Source: Pseudomonas sp. 31-12 (GTDB lineage Bacteria > Pseudomonadota > Gammaproteobacteria > Pseudomonadales > Pseudomonadaceae). From it: a stretch of 64,000 nt of DNA. Position 1 is the stretch's first letter; each line of letters begins with the position of its first letter. Below are positions 17,316-25,544 of this stretch, in pieces. The stretch covers positions 6,664,001 to 6,728,000 of the forward strand of contig NZ_CP029482.1 in assembly GCF_003151075.1 (NCBI RefSeq), read 5' to 3'. Position numbers and translations under genes: made by a program. The notes under the pieces are model-generated. The model saw only the letters and a program-made list of their open reading frames with translations, was not told the origin of the DNA and searched no databases.

Positions 17316-18662
17316 ATGAAATTCCTTGACGATATATTGCAGTCAATCTCCGGAAACACGAAAACAAAGGTCGATGATCCTTTCATTGGCGCGTTCATAG
17401 GGTCATGGATTGTCTGTAATTGGAGTCACTTGGCAATACTAATATGGGGCGACGGGACCACTACAGAAAGGATTAACGCGCTCAGTAAATACATAAAAGA
17501 AACCGACGTAGTAGCGTTCAATACAATAATTGTCATCCCTTTATTAATGACGACTCTCTTTTTGTTCGCTTTCCCTTGGGTTTCATTATTGCTGAAATCG
17601 ATACAGAAATTTGCAAATGATCGACTACACCAGCAAGCAATATCAATTGAATTGAGCAAGACTAAGCAACAAGAAGCCTTGAATAGACAGAAGCTGCTTG
17701 CGGATCCAGACAAGAAATTTCTGGAGCAGAACGTCCAATTAGATATTGATCGCCGAAAAGAAATAACTGAACAGTTAAAGCTAAGAAGTGCAAAATTCAA
17801 AGAAAAAGCCGAAGCGGCAGCAGCTGTATCGGAAGCGGCGATAGCCGCAGCGACAGAAGCTAAAAGCCGAGCGAATCAAGCTCAATTAGAAGAAGAAAAA
17901 AAACAGCAGAATGCCACAATCGAAAGACAACGATTTACTGTGGCAAATGCTAGATTAAAGTCGGCACAGGCATCAAATCGTTTTCCCTCGTCGTATAGCT
18001 TCATGCTCGCTATCGAAGAAAGCCTGAAAGCAGACGGTATTCAGCTATCCCTGGCCGGACTAGGTGAGGTCGTAGCAACGATATTTGGCTATAAAGACTT
18101 CCAGTCGTTGATACTCGATGAAAATTTCAATAACGAAAAACTATCACAAGTTATATATATTTACTATGACCCTACAGATCTTGCCTCAAGCCTTGACAAT
18201 ATTGTACAAGCTGAAGGGTCAGACAACGAGGACTTAGGGTCCGACCTGCTATTCGACCATGTCATTTCAGCCTTCGAAAACTTAGAATATAAATTGATCA
18301 CCAAGGATCAAGTAGAAGAAGTGTGCAGAGACATCTGCGAAAAGCACAAGTATGACTTACTGCAAGGTGAGGAGCTATCAGGCCCCATCACAGAATCAGA
18401 TACTATATACGATGAAGTCGAGATTGGCGATTTAGACTCTATTACGTTTGATAATGGCTTAAAGGCTCTTTTTTCCGGTTCAGCAAGCGGCGATCATCGA
18501 AAGGAACACGATGTACCCGGTCGTGATATTGAGTTTAGCGTCGAAATTAAAAATACCTTGTTGCTCGGCACCAGAGCTTTGGGCGAGTTTGAGGTTGGTG
18601 AAGTGACGGGAAGCTTGGTTGACTATTATGATGAGGGTGAAGACGAAGCTGAAGCACATTAG
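17316..18662 (+). CDS. Membrane-anchored coiled-coil protein, unknown function
   Basis: 448 aa. Two transmembrane segments lie near the N-terminus (about 24-44, PFIGAFIGSWIVCNWSHLAIL, and 69-92, IIVIPLLMTTLFLFAFPWVSLLL). A long charged coiled coil follows (about 95-215, alanine/glutamate/lysine-rich). Then comes a globular part beginning FPSSYSFMLAIEESLKADG and containing GYKDFQSLIL, a pattern reminiscent of the glyoxalase-related domain common in orphan proteins; this similarity is weak. The C-terminus is very acidic. Its layout suits a membrane-tethered sensor or effector, and it sits between a restriction system and integrases, so a defence role is possible but unproven. Confidence 0.75.
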   Translation: MKFLDDILQSISGNTKTKVDDPFIGAFIGSWIVCNWSHLAILIWGDGTTTERINALSKYIKETDVVAFNTIIVIPLLMTTLFLFAFPWVSLLLKSIQKFANDRLHQQAISIELSKTKQQEALNRQKLLADPDKKFLEQNVQLDIDRRKEITEQLKLRSAKFKEKAEAAAAVSEAAIAAATEAKSRANQAQLEEEKKQQNATIERQRFTVANARLKSAQASNRFPSSYSFMLAIEESLKADGIQLSLAGLGEVVATIFGYKDFQSLILDENFNNEKLSQVIYIYYDPTDLASSLDNIVQAEGSDNEDLGSDLLFDHVISAFENLEYKLITKDQVEEVCRDICEKHKYDLLQGEELSGPITESDTIYDEVEIGDLDSITFDNGLKALFSGSASGDHRKEHDVPGRDIEFSVEIKNTLLLGTRALGEFEVGEVTGSLVDYYDEGEDEAEAH

Positions 18663-18781
18663 AGAACAAGCACTGTGCTCCAGGTCGCCGAGAGCACACC
18701 GTGAGCAACCCGTATGCATGTGCAGATTGGTATTAAGCACAACCTATCCGCAAGGCGAGCAGCTATCCGTCGGAGCCCGTG

Positions 18782-18875
18782 GCAGTCCGCTTCTGGCCGG
18801 TTGTTGCCTGTCGCCAAGGGCAGTAAACGACCCAAAGCGGCCCATCGCATGAGGCAGAAAACGGCCAGAAGCGAC
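18782..18875. repeat. Dispersed Pseudomonas repeat, copy 1
   Basis: GCAGTCCGCTTCTGGCCGGT ... GGCAGAAAACGGCCAGAAGCG: an imperfect inverted repeat built on CTTCTGGCCG and CGGCCAGAAG. It lies in the 470-bp gap between the coiled-coil gene and the short integrase; nothing else is seen in that gap. Confidence 0.7.
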
Positions 18876-19134
18876 GTCCAGCCCACCACATTTCTTCAGG
18901 CAGAAGCAGACATTCGACTCGGTTCTGGTTTCGCCCGATAGTGAATGCTTGCAGCATGCGACTGCATACCTAAAAGCAATTCTGGCTTATTGCCAATACC
19001 GTATATCCCCATATGCCCCCTCTCTCATTTTCCGTGAACACCACGGCACGCGGGTCTGTAAGCTATTCAGGAGGCCCGTTGCAAACTCTCTCAGGATCGT
19101 CCGCGATTCGTCATCAATCCTGACAGAGAACCCT

Positions 19135-19815
19135 ATGACTACACCCATCCGCCGCGCAGCATCCCTTCGTCCAGGGCAATTCAAACACTTGATCCGCGTT
19201 GCATCTGTTACTGGCCGTCTGCCAGAGCGCGACGTGATGCTTTTATGGCTCACACACACCACTGGGATTCGCGTCACCGAACTGGCCTTGCTGAAGGTCG
19301 CAGACGTGCTGTACCCCAGCGGAGCTATTAAGTCCGAGGTGTATCTACGAGCAGACATCACCAAGGGCTGCCGACCCCGCAATGTATACCTGACACATGC
19401 TCGATGCCTTGCCGCCTTGGACGGCTGGATCGCGGTTCGCTTGCAACGCCGGTGGGGCCTGTCCGGCGCTGATGAATATCGGGGCCTGCGCCCAAGTTCA
19501 AAGCTGGTTACCACACACAAGGGCCAAGCGTTTGAACTTGCGTTTAAACATCGCCAATTGGACAGCGGTCCGGAGGTTTACCGTGCCTGTGATTCGCTCC
19601 AGCAGACGATCAGTCGGCTCTACCGGCAGGCCGGTATCAAGCAGGGTTCGTCACACAGTGGCAGGCGATCTCTGGCGGCAAAGGTGCTGGCTGCGACCGG
19701 CGACGTGGAGACGGTACAGACCATCCTCGGTCATGCCTGCCTCGATCACAGCAAGCCGTATCTAACTGTTGACATCGAGGTTATCCGTCGTGCTTTCGAG
19801 CTTGCACTGGCATAG
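19135..19815 (+). CDS. Short tyrosine integrase (catalytic domain only)
   Basis: 226 aa from ATG 19135; the reading frame is open further upstream but without a credible start. It shows Arg46 in HTTGIRVTELALLK, SHSGRRSLAAKVL in the HxxR position (His-Ser-Gly-Arg), GHACLDHSKPYL with the second His and the Tyr. There is no N-terminal core-binding domain. Such short integrases are frequent in Pseudomonas islands beside small cargo genes. It may serve the adjacent gene array (19.9-26.3 kb) or be a relic of another insertion. The dispersed repeat precedes it. Confidence 0.85.
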   Translation: MTTPIRRAASLRPGQFKHLIRVASVTGRLPERDVMLLWLTHTTGIRVTELALLKVADVLYPSGAIKSEVYLRADITKGCRPRNVYLTHARCLAALDGWIAVRLQRRWGLSGADEYRGLRPSSKLVTTHKGQAFELAFKHRQLDSGPEVYRACDSLQQTISRLYRQAGIKQGSSHSGRRSLAAKVLAATGDVETVQTILGHACLDHSKPYLTVDIEVIRRAFELALA

Positions 19816-19909
19816 TGATATCGGTAACTCTTTCCGCTAGTCAGCATTGATATTGAAATGTCCGTCCAGGGGTGAGGTTTTTGCCCCCGAGAACTTGAGG
19901 AAATCAACA

Positions 19910-20215
19910 ATGGCTAGGCTCACACTGACCGATTTTGACGAATGGCTCGATGGCGCTGTGCAGACGGACGTAGAGGACGTATACGCCCTCCATGAAGCCG
20001 TTGACGGTGAAACAGAGTTCGCTCAATACAAAGCCGAGCGTGCACCAAATGGACAGCTCTTGGTCTCGTATGGCGACGATAGCCCTTGGTTGAGGCTGTC
20101 CACGGAGGAAGCTAAGCAGGGTTTTCTTCGTCGTCTTGGCGGTCGTTATGTTGGGGAAGGTTGTATGGACATCGGTGCGTGGTATGTCATGCACATGGGA
20201 TTAGCGTCCGATTAA
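19910..20215 (+). CDS. Small acidic protein, unknown
   Basis: 101 aa, ATG 19910 after CTTGAGGAAAT. Acidic N-terminus (LTDFDEWLDGAVQTDVEDVYALHEAVDGETEF), ending in DIGAWYVMHMGLASD. No domain recognised. It lies 11 bp upstream of the PD-(D/E)xK-like protein gene, so the two are probably co-transcribed. A small acidic protein before a nuclease-like one recalls toxin-antitoxin or immunity pairs. A short hairpin GGGG-TGAGGTTTTTG-CCCC lies about 30 bp before the start. Confidence 0.6.
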   Translation: MARLTLTDFDEWLDGAVQTDVEDVYALHEAVDGETEFAQYKAERAPNGQLLVSYGDDSPWLRLSTEEAKQGFLRRLGGRYVGEGCMDIGAWYVMHMGLASD

Positions 20216-20226
20216 AGGAAATCCGC

Positions 20227-20697
20227 ATGGAGGACGCCGATGAGGTGTACCAGATCCTTCGAGACACCAAGGTTTTGGCTCGCCGTTATTACCAACTCAC
20301 TCGCAAACCGCTGGGTGTGACTGGGGAAATCGCAGAGTACGAGGCAGCTCGGCACCTCAACGTCGAGTTGGAACTGGCTAGGCAAGCTGGGTACGACGCG
20401 ACAGAAGTGAGAGATGGGCTGAAAGTCAGAATTCAAATCAAGGGGCGGTATTTCACCAGCCCACGAATGCGAAGCGGTCGAGTGGGATCAATCGATTTAA
20501 GGCAACCCTTCGATACAGTTTTACTGGTTCTTCTCGATGCGGATTACAACGCTTTCCAGATTTTTGAAGCGGATCGATCTGCGGTTGAGGCGTTACTGAC
20601 AAGGCCTGGGTCAAAGGCTCGAAACGAACGTGGCTCAGTCGGTATCAGTCAATTCAAAGCGATCAGCAGACTGCGCTGGGCGCGGTCTGAATTATAG
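20227..20697 (+). CDS. PD-(D/E)xK nuclease-like protein (DUF6998 type)
   Basis: 156 aa from ATG 20227 (MEDADEVYQIL). The pattern GEIAEYEAARHLNVEL followed by GYDATEVRDGLKVRIQIKGR fits the restriction-nuclease fold: a helix with conserved Glu and Ala, then a hairpin ending in Q-x-K-G-R. LRQPFDTVLLVLLDADYNAFQIFE completes the alpha/beta core. DUF6998 proteins look like this, as far as I recall. Likely a DNA-acting protein or a degenerate nuclease; partner of the 101-aa gene upstream. No activity is established. Confidence 0.65.
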   Translation: MEDADEVYQILRDTKVLARRYYQLTRKPLGVTGEIAEYEAARHLNVELELARQAGYDATEVRDGLKVRIQIKGRYFTSPRMRSGRVGSIDLRQPFDTVLLVLLDADYNAFQIFEADRSAVEALLTRPGSKARNERGSVGISQFKAISRLRWARSEL

Positions 20698-20791
20698 GAA
20701 ATGTCGCTCCACCAACAAGCCCGCCGCCGTGCGGGCGTTGTCAGGAGGAACAGGGCACTTTAGGCCCTCATGAACGAGCAGGAAAAACCTG
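20698..20791 (+). promoter_or_regulatory. Two-hairpin leader, copy A (before the metalloprotease)
   Basis: GCCCGC/GCGGGC stem at 20719-20736 and AGGGC/GCCCT stem at 20752-20768, then GAGCAGGAAAAACC and the start. A GGAAATGTC tract directly follows the upstream stop. Same architecture as the leaders at 23192, 23604 and 24949. Confidence 0.55.
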
Positions 20792-21793
20792 ATGGAAAAC
20801 TTCATGGAGATTAACGACGCCCGGACGATACCTGTAAGCGAGTATCTCGATAGCGTCACCGACCCTTTGCGGCGCGCAGCTATAGCCTCTGTATTTGATC
20901 AAGCACGTTCAGCATTGGAACGCATGCGCGTAAGGTTTTCTGTGTACTTACCGGTTCCAGAGATTTTTGTGCTCACAACAGTTCAAATCAAGGCTGAGGC
21001 CAATCCGCTTGGCCTTATTGTGGTCAGCCAGGGCATTATTGATCACTGCCTCGATACGGCCTTAGCATCATCGAATGTCATAGAAGGGGATGAGGACCGT
21101 CAGGACGGTTTGCCAGATCTATTTCCTCAGATAGGCCTCACATGGGTGTTGGCGCACGAATACACTCATTTGTTCCGCGCACATAATGAGGTCCAAATCG
21201 AACTTGGATCCCAGGACCATGTGCTACGCGCCTTCGAGCATGATGCCGACCTATGCGCTGCGGCAGCTGTATACCGCGCAGTTCAGCAATGGCTCCCAGG
21301 CATGGAGGACATCGATATTCGTCGCTATGTCACTCATGCGCTGTTCTGGATCATTAGAACGTTTCCGAATACGAACGACGGCGCAGGAATCCATCCTTCA
21401 TTCTCTGAGCGGTTCTTTCAGATCCTGCTCAAGCTGACCACCATGCAGGCCCTAGCAGGCGACGTCTTGGATCTAGATGTAAAGCTACCAGCCACTGCTA
21501 AGCGCGGGGATGCATTACGCGACGTCGCAATAGCTTGCGAGACCGCGTATCAGGCCAAGTTCCCTGGTACTCAAAATAATTTCTTCATGCAGTGGCACGA
21601 ATACATCAAAAGCTATGGCCATATAGCCATTATTAACGAATGGATAATGGTGAGCCCATTTGTTGAAAAGCACTCACATACCACGGCTGATATGCAGCGC
21701 CACGTCTCGGCTGTCCCAATGACTATGAGCGACATAGCTCGCCTGGAAAAGGCCGAGCGTAAGCGTCAACGAAAAGCTCAGGCGAGATCATGA
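20792..21793 (+). CDS. HExxH zinc-metalloprotease-like protein
   Basis: 333 aa. His122-Glu-Tyr-Thr-His126 (LAHEYTHLFRAH) is a zinc-protease motif, and FEHDADLCAAAA (Glu149-x-x-x-Asp153) stands where M48-type gluzincins have their ExxxD third ligand. No transmembrane segments, unlike M48 membrane proteases, so it is probably soluble. A serine- and histidine-containing SFSERFFQILLK lies further on. The C-terminus is strongly basic (RLEKAERKRQRKAQARS). The substrate is unknown. It follows a two-hairpin leader. Confidence 0.7.
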   Translation: MENFMEINDARTIPVSEYLDSVTDPLRRAAIASVFDQARSALERMRVRFSVYLPVPEIFVLTTVQIKAEANPLGLIVVSQGIIDHCLDTALASSNVIEGDEDRQDGLPDLFPQIGLTWVLAHEYTHLFRAHNEVQIELGSQDHVLRAFEHDADLCAAAAVYRAVQQWLPGMEDIDIRRYVTHALFWIIRTFPNTNDGAGIHPSFSERFFQILLKLTTMQALAGDVLDLDVKLPATAKRGDALRDVAIACETAYQAKFPGTQNNFFMQWHEYIKSYGHIAIINEWIMVSPFVEKHSHTTADMQRHVSAVPMTMSDIARLEKAERKRQRKAQARS

Positions 21794-21895
21794 ACGCAGT
21801 AGCCGTTTTGACCCTGCGAACTGCCGCGTACCCCCGGAGCGACTGTGAGGCTTGCAAGGGCACCGGCAAACGCAGATCGGTATAGGAAAAGGATC

Positions 21896-22246
21896 ATGAA
21901 CATTGAGACTATGGCTGCTACCGTCGCGAAATGGGCCAGCTCGGAGCCGCTAATTCGAAAGGCGTATCTCTTCGGCAGTCGAGTTCGTGGCGCGCATAAG
22001 CCAAGCAGCGATCTGGATGTCGCGGTCGAGATTTTCACCTTGCAGGGAGATACCAATCCATTTACTACCTGGACCTGTGAAGCGCAGCGCCTCAAGGCCT
22101 CGATAGCCGGAATTGTTCCTGTGATCGTCGATCTTGATTGGTATGGAGGTGAGGTGGAGACGCCCCGCATCCATCAGGCTTTAGGGCAGTCAAGTGTCGT
22201 GGTCTATGACGTTGGAAATTCCACCTCAACTATCCCGACCATCTGA
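21896..22246 (+). CDS. MntA-like nucleotidyltransferase domain protein
   Basis: 116 aa, ATG 21896 after GGAAAAGGATC. The minimal nucleotidyltransferase signature is clear: LFGSRVRGAHKPSSDLDVAVEI (Gly27-Ser28, Asp39-x-Asp41), with a third acidic residue in PVIVDLDWYG. Single-domain proteins of this sort (MntA) normally AMPylate and neutralise an adjacent HEPN RNase toxin. No HEPN gene is adjacent, so it is an orphan or acts on something else. Confidence 0.8.
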   Translation: MNIETMAATVAKWASSEPLIRKAYLFGSRVRGAHKPSSDLDVAVEIFTLQGDTNPFTTWTCEAQRLKASIAGIVPVIVDLDWYGGEVETPRIHQALGQSSVVVYDVGNSTSTIPTI

Positions 22247-22262
22247 TCCAGGAAGTTCAGTC

Positions 22263-22583
22263 ATGAAGGTGCGGCGAAGTCTGTATGCAGCATTTCTGCT
22301 CTGGCCAGTCGGAGCGGGGATGCTTTTTGCCGGCCTTGTGCCGTTTGTGTTTGGTGAAAGTGGGCCTACACGGCTGTTGTCCTTGGTTTTTATCATCATA
22401 GGGATGTCATTCAACGGGCTCTGGGCGTTCTACATCGACCGGAGTGGCATGGCGCAGCGTGTACACGATTTTTTGGGGCTTACCCAAAACCCGTTCACCG
22501 GTCGGTATGGCGCCACCCAAAAAGAGATAGAGGCGGATGCTCGGCGTGTTCGGGATTCAGCGAGTGACAAGAAACAAGAATGA
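22263..22583 (+). CDS. Small two-helix membrane protein
   Basis: 106 aa from ATG 22263. Two transmembrane segments: about 8-30 (AAFLLWPVGAGMLFAGLVPFVF) and 38-58 (LLSLVFIIIGMSFNGLWAFYI). A charged cytoplasmic tail follows (TQKEIEADARRVRDSASDKK). It starts 16 bp after the nucleotidyltransferase stop. No family recognised. Confidence 0.6.
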   Translation: MKVRRSLYAAFLLWPVGAGMLFAGLVPFVFGESGPTRLLSLVFIIIGMSFNGLWAFYIDRSGMAQRVHDFLGLTQNPFTGRYGATQKEIEADARRVRDSASDKKQE

Positions 22584-22641
22584 CCGGCTAGTAGCACGCG
22601 TTGCCGTCAACTATATCCGTCTCAGTCATAGGAAAATCACG

Positions 22642-22917
22642 ATGAACAACGCTGAAAAATGGGTCATTCAAAACACCCATGGGCAACTGCTACAGAGTTT
22701 CGCAATTGCCCCTGAGAAGATCCGTATCGACTGGTATCGGCCAGATGCACCCGGCAAAACCAAGGCAGGCGAGAAAGGTCCGCTTAACTTTCTCGCTGAA
22801 TCTAAAGCGCAAGTTCTGCTAATGGCTCTTGTGTCCCAGGTTCCGACAGAATTTGCAGGGGCAAAGGTCATGACACTGGCCCAGGCACTCAGCCCGGTCA
22901 GCACCCTCACCAGTTAA
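22642..22917 (+). CDS. Small hypothetical protein
   Basis: 91 aa, ATG 22642 after CATAGGAAAATCACG. Begins MNNAEKWVIQNTHGQLLQSF; no domain recognised. Followed by the palindrome-like GGAAAGGATCC tract that also follows other genes of this array. Confidence 0.55.
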   Translation: MNNAEKWVIQNTHGQLLQSFAIAPEKIRIDWYRPDAPGKTKAGEKGPLNFLAESKAQVLLMALVSQVPTEFAGAKVMTLAQALSPVSTLTS

Positions 22918-22973
22918 CGGAAAGGATCCGCCGCTTTATCGTCTTCCCAAATCAATACAAAGGAGCAGCACAG

Positions 22974-23192
22974 ATGAAAACCGCCATGCTTAAAACCGCG
23001 CTGATCGACCTGGCAAACAAGGAACTGAGGGAGCATCCGTGCTATCTGGAGGGCATGCAAATTGAAGATGCTCGTATGGATAAGCACCTCCTGGTCATGT
23101 CCTCAAACGCAGTACTGATGCCGGGTGTTGATTTGAATGCCCTGAACGATTTCACGATAGCGTTTTGCAACAAATACACACTGATCGGTTAA
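22974..23192 (+). CDS. Small hypothetical protein
   Basis: 72 aa, ATG 22974 with AAAGGAGCAGCACAG upstream, a good ribosome-binding site. Begins MKTAMLKTALIDLANKELRE; no domain recognised. Its stop codon overlaps the palindrome ACGGGAATTCCCGT. Confidence 0.6.
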   Translation: MKTAMLKTALIDLANKELREHPCYLEGMQIEDARMDKHLLVMSSNAVLMPGVDLNALNDFTIAFCNKYTLIG

Positions 23193-23273
23193 CGGGAATT
23201 CCCGTCCATACACCATAAACCTCGCCGTCAAACGCGGGGTTGGATCAGTAGAAGGACGCTAATTTTCGCGTCC
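23192..23273 (+). promoter_or_regulatory. Two-hairpin leader, copy C
   Basis: Palindrome ACGGGAATTCCCGT (23192-23205), stem ACCTCGC/GCGGGGT (23219-23240, one G-U pair) and stem GGACGC/GCGTCC (23254-23273), then AAGGA and the start. Stem pairs differ from other copies but stay paired. Confidence 0.6.
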
Positions 23274-23297
23274 GGGAAAGTGAAGGAATACCTCCTC

Positions 23298-23597
23298 ATG
23301 ACATCTGTCGTCAGAAATGAAGTCGCTGCAATAGTCGAGCAGCTCCTTATCGACATCACTGCTACTGTCCGTCCAGTTTCAGCTCCTAACGCGATCATGT
23401 TGGATGGGGCTCTGGTAGAAATCGGCAAGTTGCTATTAGACCCCGCAATGCAAGCGCAAGCCGCGCCTGTGTCGCAAATGTGGCGTTTGCTGATGGGGCT
23501 CCATATTGCAGGAGCTTTGACAGAGGAAGAACTCTATGGCTTTTCTGGCGATTTTCGGGATTGCTGCCTGCGGCTGTATCCAATTAATGAAGGCTGA
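23298..23597 (+). CDS. Small hypothetical protein
   Basis: 99 aa from ATG 23298 (AAGGA 10 nt upstream; GTG 23280 is an in-frame alternative). Helical protein (VVRNEVAAIVEQLLIDITATV ... EELYGFSGDFRDCC), no domain recognised. Lies between two copies of the conserved leader. Confidence 0.55.
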   Translation: MTSVVRNEVAAIVEQLLIDITATVRPVSAPNAIMLDGALVEIGKLLLDPAMQAQAAPVSQMWRLLMGLHIAGALTEEELYGFSGDFRDCCLRLYPINEG

Positions 23598-23603
23598 TAG
23601 TTG

Positions 23604-23676
23604 ACGGAAATTCCCGTAGCACCACAGCCCCGCCAGTCGGGGCTAAGCCCGTAGAAGAGGGACGATTTTCGTTCCC
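23604..23676 (+). promoter_or_regulatory. Two-hairpin leader, copy D
   Basis: Near-palindrome ACGGAAATTCCCGT (23604-23617), stem AGCCCC/GGGGCT (23626-23644), the shared AAGCCCGTAGAAG string, and a stem starting GGGACGA (23659-23676), then GAGCAGGAAAAAAT and a GTG start. Confidence 0.6.
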
Positions 23677-23696
23677 AGGATCGAGCAGGAAAAAAT

Positions 23697-24242
23697 GTGG
23701 AACTGACAAACGCTGCGCGAGCGGTCACTGATATCGCCTACTCGGTCATATGCGAAATGCTCGGGCCTGGGTTGGACAATCTGACAAATGCCAAAATCGA
23801 ACTGAAGCATAAGCCGAATGAAGGTAAGTCGCTAATCGAAGTGCGTTGCCAACAGGATGCGGAGAGGGAAGGGAAAACCCTCGTTCTCAGGCTCCATTTC
23901 CTTCACGACGCCAGACAGATGCAAATCCCGAATATTTTGATGCCGGAGACCATGACACATCAGCGTCTCGGGAAGAGGTTAATCGGGGCGTTGTACCGAG
24001 TTGCAGCCGCTAACGATTACCTGCTGCTGGTCGTCGATATGGTCCCATCTTTTTATGATCGTTTGTTATTGCGAGGGGCTACGCCGGTCGATGAGGAAAC
24101 GGTCCTGATCACCGCGAACACGGATCTGGAAGGCGATGTCGGAAGCCCAAAAATCACTGCCGGAGAGGATGACGAACACTTCGATATCTTCGCTTGGATG
24201 AAAGGTGCAGCGAACAACACGACGGGCAACAAGGCCGAATAA
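23697..24242 (+). CDS. GNAT-like protein, probable
   Basis: 181 aa with a GTG start at 23697 (AGCAGGA upstream; the overlapping ATG at 23695 is in a frame that stops at once). The central part fits the N-acetyltransferase fold: LVLRLHFLHD strand, then HQRLGKRLIGALYRVAAAND (the acetyl-CoA loop position), LLLVVDMV and FYDRLLLRGATPV, resembling the FYERLGF ending of GNAT enzymes. The Q/R-x-x-G-x-G/A loop is imperfect, so catalysis is uncertain. Acidic C-terminal tail. Preceded by leader copy D. Confidence 0.55.
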   Translation: MELTNAARAVTDIAYSVICEMLGPGLDNLTNAKIELKHKPNEGKSLIEVRCQQDAEREGKTLVLRLHFLHDARQMQIPNILMPETMTHQRLGKRLIGALYRVAAANDYLLLVVDMVPSFYDRLLLRGATPVDEETVLITANTDLEGDVGSPKITAGEDDEHFDIFAWMKGAANNTTGNKAE

Positions 24243-24314
24243 GTAGGAAATTATTATTGCTAAAGGGTTGGAGTTTGCGACTAAGGAAGAAGCTGGCGGG
24301 CGGGGAGCGAGATT

Positions 24315-24494
24315 GTGTCTAGCCTGAAGTCTTCGCACCATGAAATGAGAAGCTTGTTCCGAGATCTAACTTTTTCTGAAGAAGATAATTTCATTGATGA
24401 GTTCATCGAAAAAGTTGAGCGACGTCTCGGTAAAAAAATTGTTGGTGGGGTTCGTGCTTTTATCGAGAAGGAAATTCGCGAACAATACGAATAG
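24315..24494 (+). CDS. Very small ORF (59 aa)
   Basis: GTG 24315 with GGGGAG seven nt upstream opens a 59-codon frame, VSSLKSSHHEMRSLFRDLTF onward, rich in charged helical residues (EFIEKVERRLGKKIV, AFIEKEIREQYE) and ending at TAG 24492-24494. Protein-like composition and a good ribosome-binding site favour it over the longer overlapping open frame in another phase. The 260 bp after it hold no clear gene. Confidence 0.45.
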   Translation: MSSLKSSHHEMRSLFRDLTFSEEDNFIDEFIEKVERRLGKKIVGGVRAFIEKEIREQYE

Positions 24495-24754
24495 CGCCGC
24501 GTGGCTTCAAGAGCGGGCTGCGTTCGGGCCGAAACTGCCCGTTTTCGTGCAACAGCTCCAAAGTAAAAGAAAAATCGGCTACCGCGCTTATAGCTTGGTG
24601 GCTGCTGTTAACAAGGGCGACAAGTCACCTTGGCCACCACCAGCTCTATGTACAGCGGAAAAACGTACCAGGTACATCCAAGCCCCGGCCTAGAAACTGG
24701 GCCGAAGACGTAAAGGGCCCCCCACTTTTGCGTCAGCAAACGAAGGATAAACGC

Positions 24755-24949
24755 ATGTCTAAATGGAAGTCATTTCTGCCCTTGGTGATCATTTTTCTGG
24801 TCGGAGTAGGTTCGTATAATGTCGCTGACTCGCTAAGAAGGGAGTTCCGACCAGATAGCATGGCCGTAGGCTGCGCGATCCTTGCTGCGGTTTTCTTCAT
24901 CTACAAAGTATGGTCTGGGCGTCCGACTGCCAAGCAGTCCGAAGGTTGA
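24755..24949 (+). CDS. Small two-helix membrane protein
   Basis: 64 aa from ATG 24755 (AAGGATAAACGC upstream). Two hydrophobic segments, SFLPLVIIFLVGVGSYNV and MAVGCAILAAVFFIYKVW, separated by a short charged loop. No family recognised. Its stop is followed by leader copy F. Confidence 0.6.
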   Translation: MSKWKSFLPLVIIFLVGVGSYNVADSLRREFRPDSMAVGCAILAAVFFIYKVWSGRPTAKQSEG

Positions 24950-25024
24950 GGAAACTTCCCGTCAAGGAACACTACAGCCCCTTGATTGGGGCTAAGCCCG
25001 TAAGAGGCACCGGGAAGGCCGGTG
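24949..25024 (+). promoter_or_regulatory. Two-hairpin leader, copy F
   Basis: AGGAAACTTCCCGT (24949-24962), stem AGCCCC/GGGGCT (24976-24993), AAGCCCGTAAGAG, and stem CACCGG/CCGGTG (25008-25024), then AAGGAA and the exported-protein start. Confidence 0.6.
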
Positions 25025-25045
25025 GACATGAAGGAAAATGAAAGC

Positions 25046-25489
25046 ATGAAAGCTCGTACCATTATCGCCACCTCCGCGTTCGCCATGCTGATGACAGCGC
25101 CGGTGTTTGCGGCTTCGCCAAGCAACGTTTTTCTCTCCGGTACGGTGTTCAAAGGCAATGAGGTAATCACTACTTTTGCCACCCCAATCGTGCTCGGCGG
25201 CACATTACCGGTGAAGGACCAAGACTCTAATGTTGTTGATGGGATCAACACTGTACGGCTCGCATTAACTCCAGAGTTGTCCACCGAAAACCGTGTGACG
25301 GTATCCATCGTGGCAAATTGGAGTGCGGGTGCTCCATCGAAGTCGGTGGCTGGAGGAATGCTTAACGAGAAGGTTGAATTGGCTCAAGGAGAATCCAAGA
25401 CCATTCCTTTTGGTGACTGCGGATATGCAGATGACAAGAAATCCAGCTGTAATTACAAACTGGTTTTAAGTGCAAGCTTGCAACCTTAG
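25046..25489 (+). CDS. Exported protein, unknown
   Basis: 147 aa from ATG 25046, chosen because AAGGAA lies 10 nt upstream and the product then opens with a classical signal peptide (MKARTIIATSAFAMLMTAPV, cleavage after VFA-A). The mature part looks beta-rich (FLSGTVFKGNEVITTFATPI, RLALTPELSTENRVTVSIVA) and has two cysteines near the end (FGDCGYADDKKSSCNYKL), probably a disulfide. Periplasmic or secreted. No family recognised. Confidence 0.65.
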   Translation: MKARTIIATSAFAMLMTAPVFAASPSNVFLSGTVFKGNEVITTFATPIVLGGTLPVKDQDSNVVDGINTVRLALTPELSTENRVTVSIVANWSAGAPSKSVAGGMLNEKVELAQGESKTIPFGDCGYADDKKSSCNYKLVLSASLQP

Positions 25490-25544
25490 CGGAAAACTCG
25501 GCTCAGGTAGGAAGCACTAAAACGTTCATGGAGTGTAGAAAGAG

